Of a stretch of DNA of 64,000 nt, positions 18,578 through 31,976 are shown in pieces. The number at the start of each line of letters is the position of its first letter. Position 1 is the first letter of the stretch. The notes beneath the pieces were generated by a model. That model saw only the letters and a program-made list of their open reading frames with translations. It did no database searches and was not told the DNA's origin. Made by a program: the position numbers and the translations under genes. The DNA comes from Citrobacter amalonaticus (GTDB taxonomy: Bacteria > Pseudomonadota > Gammaproteobacteria > Enterobacterales > Enterobacteriaceae), in NCBI GenBank assembly GCA_028994555.1, contig JARDVN010000002.1, positions 93,264 through 157,263 of the forward strand. Reading direction: 5' to 3'.

Positions 18578-18763
18578 CCTAGATTCTACGTCAGTACTTC
18601 AAAAAGCATAATCAAAGCCTTGATAAATATGCATTCCTTCGAAATTCAGCTTTCACCCATTGGGTGAAAGAAAAGTGCTCAAAAATATGTTAAATTATCA
18701 GCTTTTATGACTCGATATATGGTAAAATAATAGTAAGAAAAGTAGTAAAAAGGGGTTCTAATT

Positions 18764-20026
18764 ATGATTAATAAAATTGATTTCAAAGCTAAGAATCTAA
18801 CATCAAATGCAGGTCTTTTTCTGCTCCTTGAGAATGCAAAAAGCAATGGGATTTTTGATTTTATTGAAAATGACCTCGTATTTGATAATGACTCAACAAA
18901 TAAAATCAAGATGAATCATATAAAGACCATGCTCTGCGGTCACTTCATTGGCATTGATAAGTTAGAACGTCTAAAGCTACTTCAAAATGATCCCCTCGTC
19001 AACGAGTTTGATATTTCCGTAAAAGAACCTGAAACAGTGTCACGGTTTCTAGGAAACTTCAACTTCAAGACAACCCAAATGTTTAGAGACATTAATTTTA
19101 AAGTCTTTAAAAAACTGCTCACTAAAAGTAAATTGACATCCATTACGATTGATATTGATAGTAGTGTAATTAACGTAGAAGGTCATCAAGAAGGTGCGTC
19201 AAAAGGATATAATCCTAAGAAACTGGGAAACCGATGCTACAATATCCAATTTGCATTTTGCGACGAATTAAAAGCATATGTTACCGGATTTGTAAGAAGT
19301 GGCAATACTTACACTGCAAACGGTGCTGCGGAAATGATCAAAGAAATTGTTGCTAACATCAAATCAGACGATTTAGAAATTTTATTTCGAATGGATAGTG
19401 GCTACTTTGATGAAAAAATTATCGAAACGATAGAATCTCTTGGATGCAAATATTTAATTAAAGCCAAAAGTTATTCTACACTCACCTCACAAGCAACGAA
19501 TTCATCAATTGTATTCGTTAAAGGAGAAGAAGGTAGAGAAACTACAGAACTGTATACAAAATTAGTTAAATGGGAAAAAGACAGAAGATTTGTCGTATCT
19601 CGCGTACTGAAACCAGAAAAAGAAAGAGCACAATTATCACTTTTAGAAGGTTCCGAATACGACTACTTTTTCTTTGTAACAAATACTACCTTGCTTTCTG
19701 AAAAAGTAGTTATATACTATGAAAAGCGTGGTAATGCTGAAAACTATATCAAAGAAGCCAAATACGACATGGCGGTGGGTCATCTCTTGCTAAAGTCATT
19801 TTGGGCGAATGAAGCCGTGTTTCAAATGATGATGCTTTCATATAACCTATTTTTGTTGTTCAAGTTTGATTCCTTGGACTCTTCAGAATACAGACAGCAA
19901 ATAAAGACCTTTCGTTTGAAGTATGTATTTCTTGCAGCAAAAATAATCAAAACCGCAAGATATGTAATCATGAAGTTGTCGGAAAACTATCCGTACAAGG
20001 GAGTGTATGAAAAATGTCTGGTATAA
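18764..20026 (+). CDS. tnpA: ISEcp1 transposase (IS1380 family)
   Basis: 420 residues, intact. DDE-type transposase; visible acidic candidates include TITIDIDSSVINVEG and LFRMDSGYFDEKIIE, with a C-terminal YEKRGNAENYIKEAKYDMAVG segment typical of IS1380. Start at ATG 18764 preceded by AAAAAGGGG. Mobilises adjacent genes by recognising alternative right ends, which explains the 4.5-kb unit here. AT-rich codon use sets it apart from neighbours. Confidence 0.95.
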   Translation: MINKIDFKAKNLTSNAGLFLLLENAKSNGIFDFIENDLVFDNDSTNKIKMNHIKTMLCGHFIGIDKLERLKLLQNDPLVNEFDISVKEPETVSRFLGNFNFKTTQMFRDINFKVFKKLLTKSKLTSITIDIDSSVINVEGHQEGASKGYNPKKLGNRCYNIQFAFCDELKAYVTGFVRSGNTYTANGAAEMIKEIVANIKSDDLEILFRMDSGYFDEKIIETIESLGCKYLIKAKSYSTLTSQATNSSIVFVKGEEGRETTELYTKLVKWEKDRRFVVSRVLKPEKERAQLSLLEGSEYDYFFFVTNTTLLSEKVVIYYEKRGNAENYIKEAKYDMAVGHLLLKSFWANEAVFQMMMLSYNLFLLFKFDSLDSSEYRQQIKTFRLKYVFLAAKIIKTARYVIMKLSENYPYKGVYEKCLV

Positions 20027-20129
20027 TAAGAATATCATCAATAAAATTGAGTGTTGCTCTGTGGATAACTTGCAGAGTTTATTAAGTATCATTGCAGCAA
20101 AGATGAAATCAATGATTTATCAAAAATGA

Positions 20130-20159
20130 TTGAAAGGTGGTTGTAAATAATGTTACAAT
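20130..20159 (+). promoter_or_regulatory. ISEcp1-borne promoter driving blaCMY
   Basis: TTGAAA (20130-20135) and TACAAT (20154-20159) with 18-bp spacing, inside the right end of ISEcp1 and 191 bp upstream of the blaCMY start. This is the promoter ISEcp1 is known to supply to adjacent beta-lactamase genes. The 20027-20349 stretch holds only the ISEcp1 tail, this promoter and the cargo leader. Confidence 0.85.
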
Positions 20160-20232
20160 GTGTGAGAAGCAGTCTAAATTCTTCGTGAAATAGTGATTTT
20201 TGAAGCTAATAAAAAACACACGTGGAATTTAG

Positions 20233-21497
<1,265 letters not shown>

Positions 21498-21590
21498 CTG
21501 ACGATGAGGCCCAGGATATTGGGCCTCCTTTCTTTCTCTTTTTTTCCTGTTGTCATCTACACTTAACAAAAATACAGCAAGGAAAATCCC

Positions 21591-22124
21591 ATGCGCATTT
21601 TGCCCGTCGTTGCTGCAGTTACGGCTGCATTCCTGGTTGTCGCGTGTAGCTCCCCGACACCGCCGAAAGGCGTTACCGTGGTAAATAACTTTGATGCCAA
21701 ACGCTATCTGGGAACCTGGTATGAAATTGCGCGCTTCGACCATCGTTTCGAGCGCGGATTGGATAAAGTGACCGCAACATACAGCTTGCGCGACGACGGC
21801 GGCATCAACGTTATTAACAAGGGCTATAACCCTGACAGGGAGATGTGGCAGAAAACGGAAGGGAAAGCCTATTTCACCGGCGACCCAAGCAGAGCCGCGC
21901 TTAAGGTTTCTTTTTTCGGCCCCTTCTATGGCGGGTATAACGTAATTGCACTCGACCGGGAATATCGTCACGCGCTGGTTTGTGGTCCGGATCGCGACTA
22001 CCTGTGGATCCTTTCACGGACCCCTACTATTTCAGATGAAATGAAACAGCAAATGTTAGCCATCGCGACCCGGGAAGGGTTTGAAGTGAATAAACTGATT
22101 TGGGTGAAACAGCCTGGCGCTTAG
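21591..22124 (+). CDS. blc: Outer-membrane lipocalin Blc
   Basis: 177 residues, intact. Lipoprotein signal [19 protein letters not shown] with lipobox VVAC. Lipocalin signature [18 protein letters not shown] near residues 40-57, followed by the beta-barrel segments typical of Blc. Binds lipids at the outer membrane. Co-mobilised bystander that normally follows ampC in Citrobacter freundii. Its end overlaps the convergent sugE by four bases. Confidence 0.95.
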
Positions 22125-22438
22125 TGAGTGCTCAGCTTCAGACCAATAATGCCAGCAACGATCAGCCCAAGGCTCAGCAAACGTGCCGGGCTGGCAGACT
22201 CACCCAGCAGCAAAATCCCTGTAATGGCCGCCCCAACAGCGCCAATACCGGTCCAGACCGCATAAGCGGTTCCTACAGGCAACGTGCGCATTGCCCAAGA
22301 GAGCATGGCGATACTGACGATCATCGCCGCAATAGTGATAATGCTTGGCGTAAGACGCGTAAAACCGTGGGTGTATTTCAGGCCAATCGCCCAGACAACT
22401 TCGAGCAAACCTGCAATTAATAAAACGATCCAGGACAT
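22121..22438 (-). CDS. sugE: SMR-family efflux protein SugE (Gdx-type)
   Basis: 105 residues, intact; four membrane helices. Begins [20 protein letters not shown] with the conserved membrane Glu of SMR transporters ([12 protein letters not shown]). Exports guanidinium and some quaternary ammonium compounds. Convergent with blc, part of the Citrobacter-derived cargo. About 250 bp upstream of its start (22439-22695) contain only its promoter region and the leader of ecnR. Confidence 0.95.
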
Positions 22439-23059
22439 ATCAGGCTCCAGAACAATGGGGCCGTCCCCGGTGAAAGAAGCGTTTGCAGGTCGTCCTGCAA
22501 AGCTAATGTGTGAAATGGCATTTTTGCCCGGAAGAAAATGAATTTCAACCTTTTTTATTCACCGCCTGCTAAAAGCAAGAATTAAGCATAATTAGCGGCG
22601 TAGTTCCCGCATTTGGCACTCATCGGAGTTCTCTATGATGAAGGGCTTTCTGAAACCAGAAAGTCGATTGCCCCTCTTCTGAATGCGAAACGTTTATGCT
22701 TAAAATTTTAGTGATTGACCGGTGCCACTTTACCCGCACAGGGATAGAGGCCTTGCTTAATCATTCTGGCAGGTTCAGCTCCTCATTTCTGGTATCAGGA
22801 ATCAATAATCTCCTGTTAGCAAAAGAGCATATTTTGCAATGGAAACCGCATCTGGTGATCGCGGATTTATACAGTTTTATTAGCGAGACGCACTCCAGTC
22901 CGCCAATTAAACCTTTTTTTATGAGTTGTGGCGTCATCCCACTAATTTTACTGCAATCAGCAGACAGACAGCATGCACCCATCGTGCCCTCTCAATCCGT
23001 AGCCCATTCGGTCTTGACCAAGCACACCACGCTGAACACACTCTCCCACACAATTCAGG

Positions 23060-23064
23060 ATTTC
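23060..23064. repeat. Right 5-bp target duplication of the ISEcp1 unit
   Basis: ATTTC, matching 18573-18577. Joining the flanks reconstructs the pre-insertion intergenic region between traA and the Ig-like gene. Confidence 0.75.
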
Positions 23065-23070
23065 CTTATT

Positions 23071-23085
23071 TGCTCAAAAAAGGGC
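23071..23085 (+). promoter_or_regulatory. Putative AcaCD box upstream of the Ig-like gene
   Basis: TGCTCAAAAAAGGGC, about 83 bp before ATG 23168. With five A (likely the true length) it fits the other boxes. It lies seven bases to the right of the ISEcp1-unit boundary, so the insertion spared it. Confidence 0.5.
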
Positions 23086-23167
23086 ACTTCCACAGCCCAT
23101 GTTTATGCACTCCCTCCCGTAACCTCCAGCATTGGGTTCTTGTAACTCAAAACGAATGGAGAATGCG

Positions 23168-26100
23168 ATGATCAATTTCAAGCCTAAAATTCCGGCGATG
23201 CTTGGGGCTCTGGCGGTTCTTACCGCTGGTGCTGCTCATGCAGAGCTGCTGGAATACACCTTTAAGGCTCCAGATGGTACGCAACGGTCTCTGACTCCGA
23301 ATGCCAACTATGCCAACCCAACGGGCAATATCTCGTTTGCCTTGAGTGCCGGTATCGACCGAAAGGTAAAGATTTCGGTGCTTCGGTCGGATGGAACAGT
23401 GGTTTCGACAGCGACCAGCCACCTTCTTGGGGCTACTGATCGCATCACAGTGGGTGGAAAATCCTACTATGGTGCGGAACTTCAACTACCAGCTCCAGTT
23501 GGTGGGGCATACACTATCAGGGCGGAAATTCTTGCCTCTGATGGTTCTACAGTACAGACGGATGAATACCCTCTTACTGTCGATGTGACGCCGCCAACCT
23601 ACTCTTCGCTTGCCCCGGTTTATAGTAACTATGGGCAGGTTACTAGCGGTGATGTTTGGAAACTGGGTCTAGGTGGCTCTGAGGATAATGCCTTTTTTGC
23701 TGTCAGGAATCTCTGATGAGTCACCCATCAAAGGCGTCAAAGCAAAGCTGTATCGTCAAGACGGTTCACTCTACAAAGATGTATCCGTGAACTACGATGA
23801 CGCTAACGGACAAGCTAGACAGTCTTTCCAATCTGGCTTTTTCCCAGCCTCTGACTTGGATGAAGTGTTTACACTTCAGTTTGAGATAAGCGATAGCGCT
23901 GGAAATAGCTATCTTTCACCTCGTCAAAAAGTGATGTTTGATAGCATAACCAATGCTCCGTCTGCACCTTTTGGTGTTTATGACCCTTCAAGTACAAACA
24001 ACTTAGGCCCTGGATTAACCGGATTTGTTGCTTACACTGAGGGCATGACAGTTAAAACTAACCCAATCAAGTTAGCTTGGCGTGTTCCGCGTGATAACTG
24101 GCATGAGTATAGAGAAGGTGGGATAAATATGACCAATGCCTTGGGAGAGATGTCCAAGGTAGGAGAAGATGCCAGCTATGTTTATCTCGTCACAACCGCA
24201 CCTTATGGCAATACCGACGGCAATTATTGGCGTTGGGTGAACTTCGGCCAGTGGGGGGGAGGCGGTATTGCTTATAACCTCACACTCTCTCCATCAGCGC
24301 CTAAAAGTCCCAGACTTTTGGGTGTGGACTACAATTACAGTGATATAGGATGGTCTAGTTTTTACCGCTACTGGGTGAACAATTCTGTTCTTCCTGTCAC
24401 TGTTAGTAGTATCCGTGTCAAAGTTGAACCAAGGCCTTACGTTCAAACTGCCGTTCACAGGGGAAGCTGTGAAATTCCTGTTGGTCAAGATAGCTGCGTG
24501 ATTGCAAATAGCTTCACAATGGCTAAAGGCACAACAGGGTACGTCCACGATAATGCGACAGTTTTCAATCCGGATAAATCTCTTCGCTCGAATCCTCTTT
24601 GGGCAGAGGTTAACTGGAACGATCAGCACTACCCTCAGCTAAGTCAGCAGTTCGATCAAAATAGCAAGGTATTTACCTTATTCGTTAACCAGCCAGGACG
24701 AGGCGCTTACTTTGATAGGCTGCGTCTGCGAAGTGCATGGATTGAAGATAGCAAAGGCAACAAGCTGTCTCCAACTGGTGGGTTAATAGCCAACAACTGG
24801 GAGAACTACACTTACCAGTGGGATCTTAAAACTCTCCCTGAGGGGCAATACAGTCTTGTTGCCGCAGCAGAGGAGATGCACGGGCCTTTAACGCGACAAC
24901 CAATGTTCCAGATAACGTCTGATAGAACGCCACCAACCATGACACTCAGTGTGGCAGATGGAGCAGCTATCCAGACTCTAGATGATGTTGTTATTACCTT
25001 GGCTGATGCTATCGACCCTTCACCTAAATTGACCTCTATTGCCCTTGTAGGGGGGGCCTGCCAATGACAAGGTGCAGTTGTCTTGGCGTGAGGAGTCGAA
25101 AGGTCGATTCCGCCTTGAGTACCCGGTAATGTTCCCTTCTTTGAAGGAAGGGGAATCTTACACGCTGACTGTTTCCGGTGAGGATGCACAAGGCAATGCG
25201 GTTCAAAAGGCTGTTGGCTTCGAGTACAAACCTCGTCAGGTAATGCTGGCGGATGGGATGGATGGCAAGGTCATGGTCCCCGCTGTCACTCATGAATTTG
25301 TTCATGCAGATGGCAAACGGATCATCGAAACCAAGCCGCTGACGCTCAGTGATGGTGCTGTCGTGACAGGTTCATACGACGTGTTTGCGACCCTACGTTC
25401 TGATGCGAAAGTACCGCTGGTGGTTAATGGGGTGCGTATCGAGCCAGGCCAGACAATGGGGATCATGAGCCAACATGATTTCGGTGCGTCAGGTGGTCGT
25501 TTGAGCATTCCGGTTAAACCTGCTGTTCCTGATGTGGTCGGCTCTTCCAGCCTTCTTGTCATGACCTCCGCGCCGAACTCACCCATCTTGGTTGTGGACA
25601 TCAATACCTGGAAAGGGACGGCTAAGCTCTCTGCTGAATCATGGACAATTCGCCAGGTCATTGACCCAGTGAAAATCTATGCCCTGCCAGAGTCGGGTGT
25701 GCCTTGCCGGTTCACCACGAAAGAGGATGTGGCTATGGCCGCAGACCCAATTCGTGACCCGGTGTGTTTGCTCCAGTGGGACAGAACTCCAGATGAGGCT
25801 GAACAAACTACGCAGGACAACAACGGGATGAAAGTTGCTGGGCTGGTGGGGCAGGCTGTGAGCATTGGTGAACAACCTGTCGAATACAGCCTGTACCTGT
25901 TCAGTGGTGACGGTTCCAAGGTAAAAGTTGGGTCTGGCTCTCAGAACCTGACGGTAACTACTGCCTATGGCTCTGTTGGCTACACCCCGATTGATGACAT
26001 TGCTCAGGTGAATCGCGTCATTGAAGATTTTGATGTGAACTTCAAGCAGAGCAAGGGGCCAGACTGTTCTATAACCCTCAGCGCAGACCGTGCGAAAAAA

Positions 26101-28658
26101 GAGGCCGCGAACAAGGCTGTTGGTAGTGCAAGCCGTGCCTGTCTGTTCGAGTGGCAGCAGATCCCCGATGGATTGGTCCAAGACCCGTTATCGGAATCAC
26201 CTTCGCTCTCTGGTTCATTGGCCTCCAACGGCGTTCATCCACTGGGGTGGCGGGTAAGTATTTTCACCCGTAACGGCACTAGGGTGACGTTGAACGACGA
26301 GACTTTCAATGTCGAAGCGGTTGACCCACCAGCTCCGACCGTTGAACTAGCCTCCGACTACAACTTCAAAGACAACATCTACTTGGTGCCGATGACAGGT
26401 AACTACCTGGGTGATGCCATTATCAACTCTGAACGAGCTGATCTGGATATTGCCATATCGCGCAACTCGGATGTTCTTGAGTCTGAGACCTTCACTCCGG
26501 GATGGGGTGCCACCAATAAGGTGTATCGCCGCATCAATACCGATGAGCGAGCGTTGTGGGAGGAGACCACCTACAAGGTGAACGCGGCCTACAACAAGGT
26601 GCCTGATGTGAAGACTGAGGTTGTCTACCGGGCTATCTCTGCACCTTCTGACAGTATCCGTCCTATCGTTGAAGTTAAAGGTGATACCGCGATTGACACC
26701 CAGGCATTGCCGGTTAGGGTTCTCATCCGTGATCAGTACAAACCTGATGGTGACTATGACGCTAACACGATGGGGGTGTGGAAAGTACGCCTGATCCAGC
26801 AAAAGGCCTACAACGAGACGGTTGCGCTCACTGATTATGCGGAAGCATCGAACGGTGAAGCTCAGTTCTCAGTAGACCTGTCTGGTGTGGATACTTCCTC
26901 CGTCCGTATCGCTGCTGAGGCTGTTCTGGAAAGCCCTGTTGAGGGTTACAACCGCACAGAGTTGTCTATCAGACCTGCCTTCTTGACAGTGCTTCGCGGT
27001 GGTGCCATCGGTGCTGGCGTGGAGGCTCGCAAGTTGTCTGGTGAAGCTCCGTTCACTGCTGTGTTCAAGCTATCTTTGGACGACCGTCAGGATCTCCGGG
27101 CTACCGGCCAGGTTGTGTGGGAAACCAGTAAGGACGACGGTAAAACCTGGGAGCAGTTCATCCCAGAAGATCGATACAAGTATCAGCTTGTGAAGACCTT
27201 CGACAAGGGGGGAGTACCAGGTTCGGGCCAAGGTGGTGAACGTCAACTCAGGTGCGGAAAAGTACACCGAAGCGGTCAGTGTTGTCGCTTACGACAAACC
27301 TGATATTGCTGTTATCGGCCCGACCACGTTGTTTGTCGGAAGTGAAGGCAAGTACACAGCGAACCTGACGTTGAACGATGAGCCAATCTCCGGTGGCAAT
27401 GCCATTGTTGAGTGGTCTACTGACGGTGGCAAAACCTACGCGCAGACAGGGGATAGCATCACGCTTTCGAGCGATGAAGAAACCCGATACCGCCTGTGGG
27501 CTCGTGTGCGCTCTGCCACGGCACCGGCTGATGACGGCTATGCCTATGAAGTTGCGAAAACGGCGGTTGACTTCCGAGCAGTGAAGGCACCTCGTCCTTA
27601 CGTGACAGGGCCGCGAGTTATTGAGACCGGTAAGAAGTATGTGTTCAAAGCCGAAACCAGCCTGCCTTACCGTGGGATGGACGTGAAGCTGAACGGGTTC
27701 TTCACGCTGCCTGATGGCTCGATTGTGCAGGGTGATACTGCTGAGTACGAACCCTCTGACACTGACCTCAATCAGGCTACTGTAGAAACGAAGTACACCA
27801 CCTGGATCGAAGGATACCGAGATCAGGGTGCAGAGGCTTCGCATAGCCTACGCTCCCGCGTTTGGCAGTATGTATGGCCGAGCTTCGGAATGCAGGTTAG
27901 GAAGAACGCAGACGTGGCTCCTGCGACGATCACCGCGTCAGTGCGGCCAATTGCCTTCAACGGCAAGCTGGAAGAGCCGACCTACGAGTGGGAGTTGCCG
28001 GAAGGCGCTGTGATTCAGGATCAGCGGCAGGATATTGTCCGGTCCTTTGTGATCAATGAGCCGGGTGATTACAACATCAAGGTCACTGTCCGTGATGCTC
28101 GCGGCCATGAGACCGTGATCGAGCAACCGCTCAAGATCGGCCAGGCAGCGCCCTATGCCATTGACCTGCAATACTCTGGCTCGAACAAATACGAGCGTGA
28201 GCCTCTGGATGTGCTGTTGCGACCGTACATTTCTGGCGGCCACCCACGCGACCGTATTTCGACTCGTGTTTATTCGGTAGATGGTACACCGTTGGAAAGC
28301 AGTGGTTACTACGGCAGAGCAACTCTGGGCGCTGGTGAGCACAGCATCAAGCTGAAAATAACCTCAGAAATGGGGCATGAAGCTGAGGGCGAGGTGAACA
28401 TCAATGTTGCAGAGAACAAGTTGCCTGCATGTAGCCTGAGCTCACGAGAGACCGTTGGGTCGTGGATCGTCTATGCGAACTGCGAAGATACCGATGGCCG
28501 CATGAAGTCCTACGAATGGACCATTGCCGGTGAGTTGCAGAGCATCAGCTCTGATCGAGTGACTATCAGCAAGGGCACCTATGAAACGATGCCGACCATC
28601 TCTCTGGTTGGGGTCGATGACTCTGGGGGGCAAATCCGAAGCTGTTACCATGAACTAA
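23168..28658 (+). CDS. Giant secreted Ig-like domain protein, about 1828 residues (four frame breaks)
   Basis: Removing one base at each of T6 23693, G7 25050, G6 27207 and G6 28625 gives a single frame of 1829 codons; the span length (5491) minus four is exactly divisible by three. It starts with a signal peptide (MINFKPKIPAMLGALAVL...AHA). The rest is a long series of beta-sandwich-like repeats with recurring phrases (TPPTYSSL, TPPTMTLS, WSTDGGKTYAQ, WETSKDDGKTWEQ), consistent with bacterial Ig-like/PKD domains and the DUF4165 family. IncHI plasmids encode comparable giant Ig-like proteins implicated in conjugation and surface interactions. Its place between traA and dsbC, with its own activator box and terminator, suggests a surface or secreted mating factor. 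Exact function unknown. Confidence 0.8.
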
Positions 28659-28671
28659 GGTTCATTCCTCT

Positions 28672-28702
28672 CAAAGCCCGGTTCAGACCGGGCTTTTTTT
28701 TG
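28672..28702 (+). terminator. Intrinsic terminator after the Ig-like gene
   Basis: AAAGCCCGGT-tcag-ACCGGGCTTT followed by TTTTT. A strong stem that separates the giant gene from the dsbC-traC operon. Confidence 0.9.
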
Positions 28703-28715
28703 TATCGCGCTGGAA

Positions 28716-28730
28716 TTGTCCAAATTGGGC
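28716..28730 (+). promoter_or_regulatory. Putative AcaCD box upstream of dsbC
   Basis: TTGTCCAAATTGGGC, 78 bp before ATG 28809, directly after the terminator. Same spacing as at traI and traL. Confidence 0.6.
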
Positions 28731-28808
28731 TATTACAGAGGCGAGTCTATTTCCATCCCCCCGGATACACTGCCCAGCATCCAGTAATCCAATCTTAGGG
28801 GGATAGAC

Positions 28809-29516
28809 ATGCGGACAAAATTACTTGGGGCGCTGATGGTGTTCGGGATTATTACCGGCACGGCTCATGCGTCATCGAAATTGGAAATCACCGATCCCAG
28901 AGCGGCGAAGATAGAGGACATTGTAGAGCTACCCATCAAAGGGGTTCGAGCCGTCCAAAGTGATGGGCAGATCATGTTCCTCTCTGAAAACGGACGATTT
29001 GTTATTTCAGGACAAATCTACGACCTGTGGAGCAAGAAGCCCCTCAACACGATGTCCCAAATGAGGGATGTAGCGGAGCGTATCCACTTCAAGAGCATGG
29101 GCATGGATGTGGACACGCTGAACACTGTGTCGATGGGGCGTGGTGACAAAGAGGTGGTGGTCTTTGTTGATCCTAGGTGCGCGGTTTGCCATCAGCTCAT
29201 GGGTGATGCCAAATCGCTGGTGGATGATTACACCTTTAAATTTATCGTGATTCCAGCTCTGGGTGCTGAGTCCAACCGCCTGGCAAAAAACTTGTACTGC
29301 GCGAAAGACAAAACCCACGCGCTTGATGCGCTGATGAACAACACCCTGGGTTCCCTTCCTTCAAAAGAAACCTGCGACCCCGGCCAATACGACCAAACGC
29401 TGCTGACAGCTCATTTCATTGGGATTGAGGGCGTTCCGTTCGTTGTTGCTCCGGATGGTCGTGTCAGCAAAGGACGTCCGAAGAACCTGAAATCATGGTT
29501 GGAGAGTGCTGAATGA
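28809..29516 (+). CDS. dsbC: DsbC-type thiol-disulfide isomerase
   Basis: 235 residues with signal peptide (LLGALMVFGIITGTAHA). Periplasmic disulfide isomerase: N-terminal dimerisation half, then thioredoxin fold with redox motif RCAVC near residues 124-128, preceded by VVVFVDPRC, and the cis-Pro loop GVPFVVAPDG. Likely matures the cysteine-rich TraN, TraU and other exported Tra proteins encoded just downstream. Its stop overlaps the traC ATG (29513). Confidence 0.93.
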   Translation: MRTKLLGALMVFGIITGTAHASSKLEITDPRAAKIEDIVELPIKGVRAVQSDGQIMFLSENGRFVISGQIYDLWSKKPLNTMSQMRDVAERIHFKSMGMDVDTLNTVSMGRGDKEVVVFVDPRCAVCHQLMGDAKSLVDDYTFKFIVIPALGAESNRLAKNLYCAKDKTHALDALMNNTLGSLPSKETCDPGQYDQTLLTAHFIGIEGVPFVVAPDGRVSKGRPKNLKSWLESAE

Positions 29517-31962
29517 TCGTAACCATCAAAAAGAAACTCGAAGAAACGTTGATCCCGGAGCACTTGCGAGCTGCCGGGATTATTCCTGTCCTGGCCTATG
29601 ACGAAGACGATCATGTCTTCCTTATGGATGATCACAGTGCAGGCTTTGGTTTCATGTGTGAGCCCCTGTGTGGTGCCGATGAAAAAGTTCAGGAGCGAAT
29701 GAACGGTTTCCTGAATCAGGAGTTCCCGTCGAAGACTACGCTCCAGTTTGTCCTGTTCCGCTCCCCCGGACATCAATCAGGAGATGTACCGGATGATGGG
29801 TTTGCGTGATGGCTTCCGTCACGAGCTGCTGACATCTGTTATCAAGGAACGGATTAACTTCCTCCAGCACCACACGACAGATCGCATATTTGCCAAGACC
29901 AACAAAGGTATCTACGACAATGGCTTGATCCAAGACCTCAAGCTGTTCGTTACGTGCAAAGTCCCCATCAAGAACAATAACCCGACTGAAAGCGAACTCC
30001 AGCAGCTCGCACAGCTTCGCACGAAGGTCGAATCATCGCTTCAAACCGTTGGTCTGCGTCCTCGCACAATGACGGCGGTGAACTACATCCGGATCATGAG
30101 CACCATCCTGAATTGGGGGGCCAGATGCTTCATGGCGACATGACTCTGTGGATTGGGAGATGGATAAGCCCATCTGCGAGCAAATCTTCGATTACGGCAC
30201 CGACGTGGAAGTCAGCAAGAATGGCATCAGGCTGGGTGACTACCACGCGAAAGTCATGTCAGCGAAAAAGCTGCCTGACGTTTTCTACTTTGGTGATGCG
30301 TTGACCTATGCCGGGGATCTCAGCGGCGGCAATTCCAGCATCAAAGAAAACTACATGGTCGTGACCAATGTTTTTTTCCCTGAGGCAGAAAGCACGAAAA
30401 ACACTCTGGAGCGCAAACGCCAGTTCACTGTAAACCAAGCCTACGGGCCGATGCTCAAATTCGTGCCGGTGCTGGCGGACAAGAAGGAGAGCTTCGACAC
30501 TCTCTATGAGTCCATGAAAGAGGGGGCTAAGCCAGTCAAGATCACCTACTCGGTGGTTTTATTTGCTCCAACCAAAGAACGTGTTGAAGCGGCGGCGATG
30601 GCCGCACGAAACATCTGGCGTGAATCTCGGTTCGAGCTGATGGAGGACAAGTTCGTTGCTCTGCCGATGTTCCTCAACTGCCTGCCATTCTGTACCGACC
30701 GGGATGCAGTGCGAGACCTATTCCGCTACAAGACCATGACAACCGAGCAGGCTGCTGTGGTCCTGCCGGTGTTTGGGGAATGGAAGGGGACCGGGACCTA
30801 TCATGCAGCGCTGATTTCCCGCAACGGCCAGCTCATGAGTCTGTCTCTTCACGACAGTAATACCAACAAGAACCTGGTGATCGCAGCCGAATCCGGCTCG
30901 GGTAAATCGTTCCTTACCAACGAACTGATTTTTTCCTACTTGTCCGAGGGGGCTCAGGTCTGGGTTATTGATGCCGGTAAGTCCTACCAGAAGTTGTCGG
31001 AAATGCTCAATGGCGACTTCGTTCACTTTGAAGAAGGAACGCACGTCTGCCTCAACCCGTTTGAGCTCATACAGAACTACGAGGACGAAGAAGACGCGAT
31101 AGTCAGCCTCGTTTGTGCGATGGCTTCGGCTAAGGGCTTGCTGGATGAATGGCAAATCTCTGCGTTGAAACAGGTCCTTTCTCGCCTGTGGGAAGAGAAA
31201 GGTAAAGAGATGAAGGTTGACGACATCGCTGAGCGCTGCCTGGAAGAAGAAAATGACCAGCGCCTCAAGGATATTGGTCAGCAGCTCTACGCCTTTACGT
31301 CGCAGGGCAGCTACGGGAAATACTTCTCTCGCAAGAACAACGTCAGCTTCCAGAACCAGTTCACTGTACTGGAGCTCGATGAACTGCAAGGGCGTAAGCA
31401 CTTGCGTCAGGTTGTACTACTCCAGCTTATTTACCAGATCCAGCAAGAAGTATTCCTGGGTGAACGTAACCGCAAGAAAGTCGTCATCGTGGATGAGGCC
31501 TGGGACCTGCTCAAAGAGGGCGAGGTCTCGGTCTTCATGGAACATGCCTACCGCAAATTCCGTAAGTACGGTGGCTCCGTTGTCATTGCAACGCAGTCCA
31601 TCAACGACCTCTATGAGAACGCAGTGGGCCGCGCCATCGCGGAGAACTCGGCCAGCATGTACTTGCTCGGCCAAACCGAAGAAACCGTGGAATCTGTTAA
31701 ACGTAGCGGTCGTCTGACCCTTTCAGAGGGCGGGTTCCACACCCTCAAAACGGTACACACCATCCAAGGCGTGTACTCAGAAATCTTTATCAAATCGAAG
31801 AGCGGTATGGGCGTCGGTCGCTTGATAGTGGGCGACTTCCAGAAGCTACTTTATTCGACCGATCCGGTGGACGTTAACGCCATCGACCAGTTTGTGAAAC
31901 AAGGCATGAGCATACCTGAGGCAATCAAGGCCGTAATGCGAAGCCGTCGGCAGGCTGCATAA
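29513..31962 (+). CDS. traC: TraC, type IV secretion ATPase (two frame breaks)
   Basis: VirB4-like ATPase powering pilus assembly. With one C removed at 29763-29767 and one G at 30115-30120 the protein is about 815 residues. Walker A AAESGSGKSFLTNE near 458 and Walker B KVVIVDEAWDLL near 655; the C-terminal motor also shows RKYGGSVVIATQSIND. The N-terminal domain contains CEPLCGADEK typical of TraC_F_IV. Starts inside the dsbC stop. Confidence 0.93.
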
Positions 31963-31976
31963 CCAGGGAGACAGTA

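Larger units (their letters stand above)
22696..23145 (+). pseudogene. ecnR: Truncated entericidin regulator EcnR (LuxR-type), 3' end lost
   Basis: The open frame encodes a response-regulator-like N-terminal domain (MLKILVIDRCHFTRTGIEALL) but lacks the C-terminal LuxR helix-turn-helix. Similarity to Citrobacter EcnR should stop at the unit boundary (23059). The last roughly 28 codons read into plasmid backbone and end by chance at 23145. It cannot bind DNA as a normal LuxR regulator. It marks where the ISEcp1 transposition event ended. Confidence 0.75.

Noticed and set aside
18650..18672. Regulatory palindrome CTTTCACCCATTGGGTGAAAG upstream of blaCMY
   Set aside because: It lies inside ISEcp1 near its left end, not near the blaCMY promoter, and is probably a feature of the IS itself.
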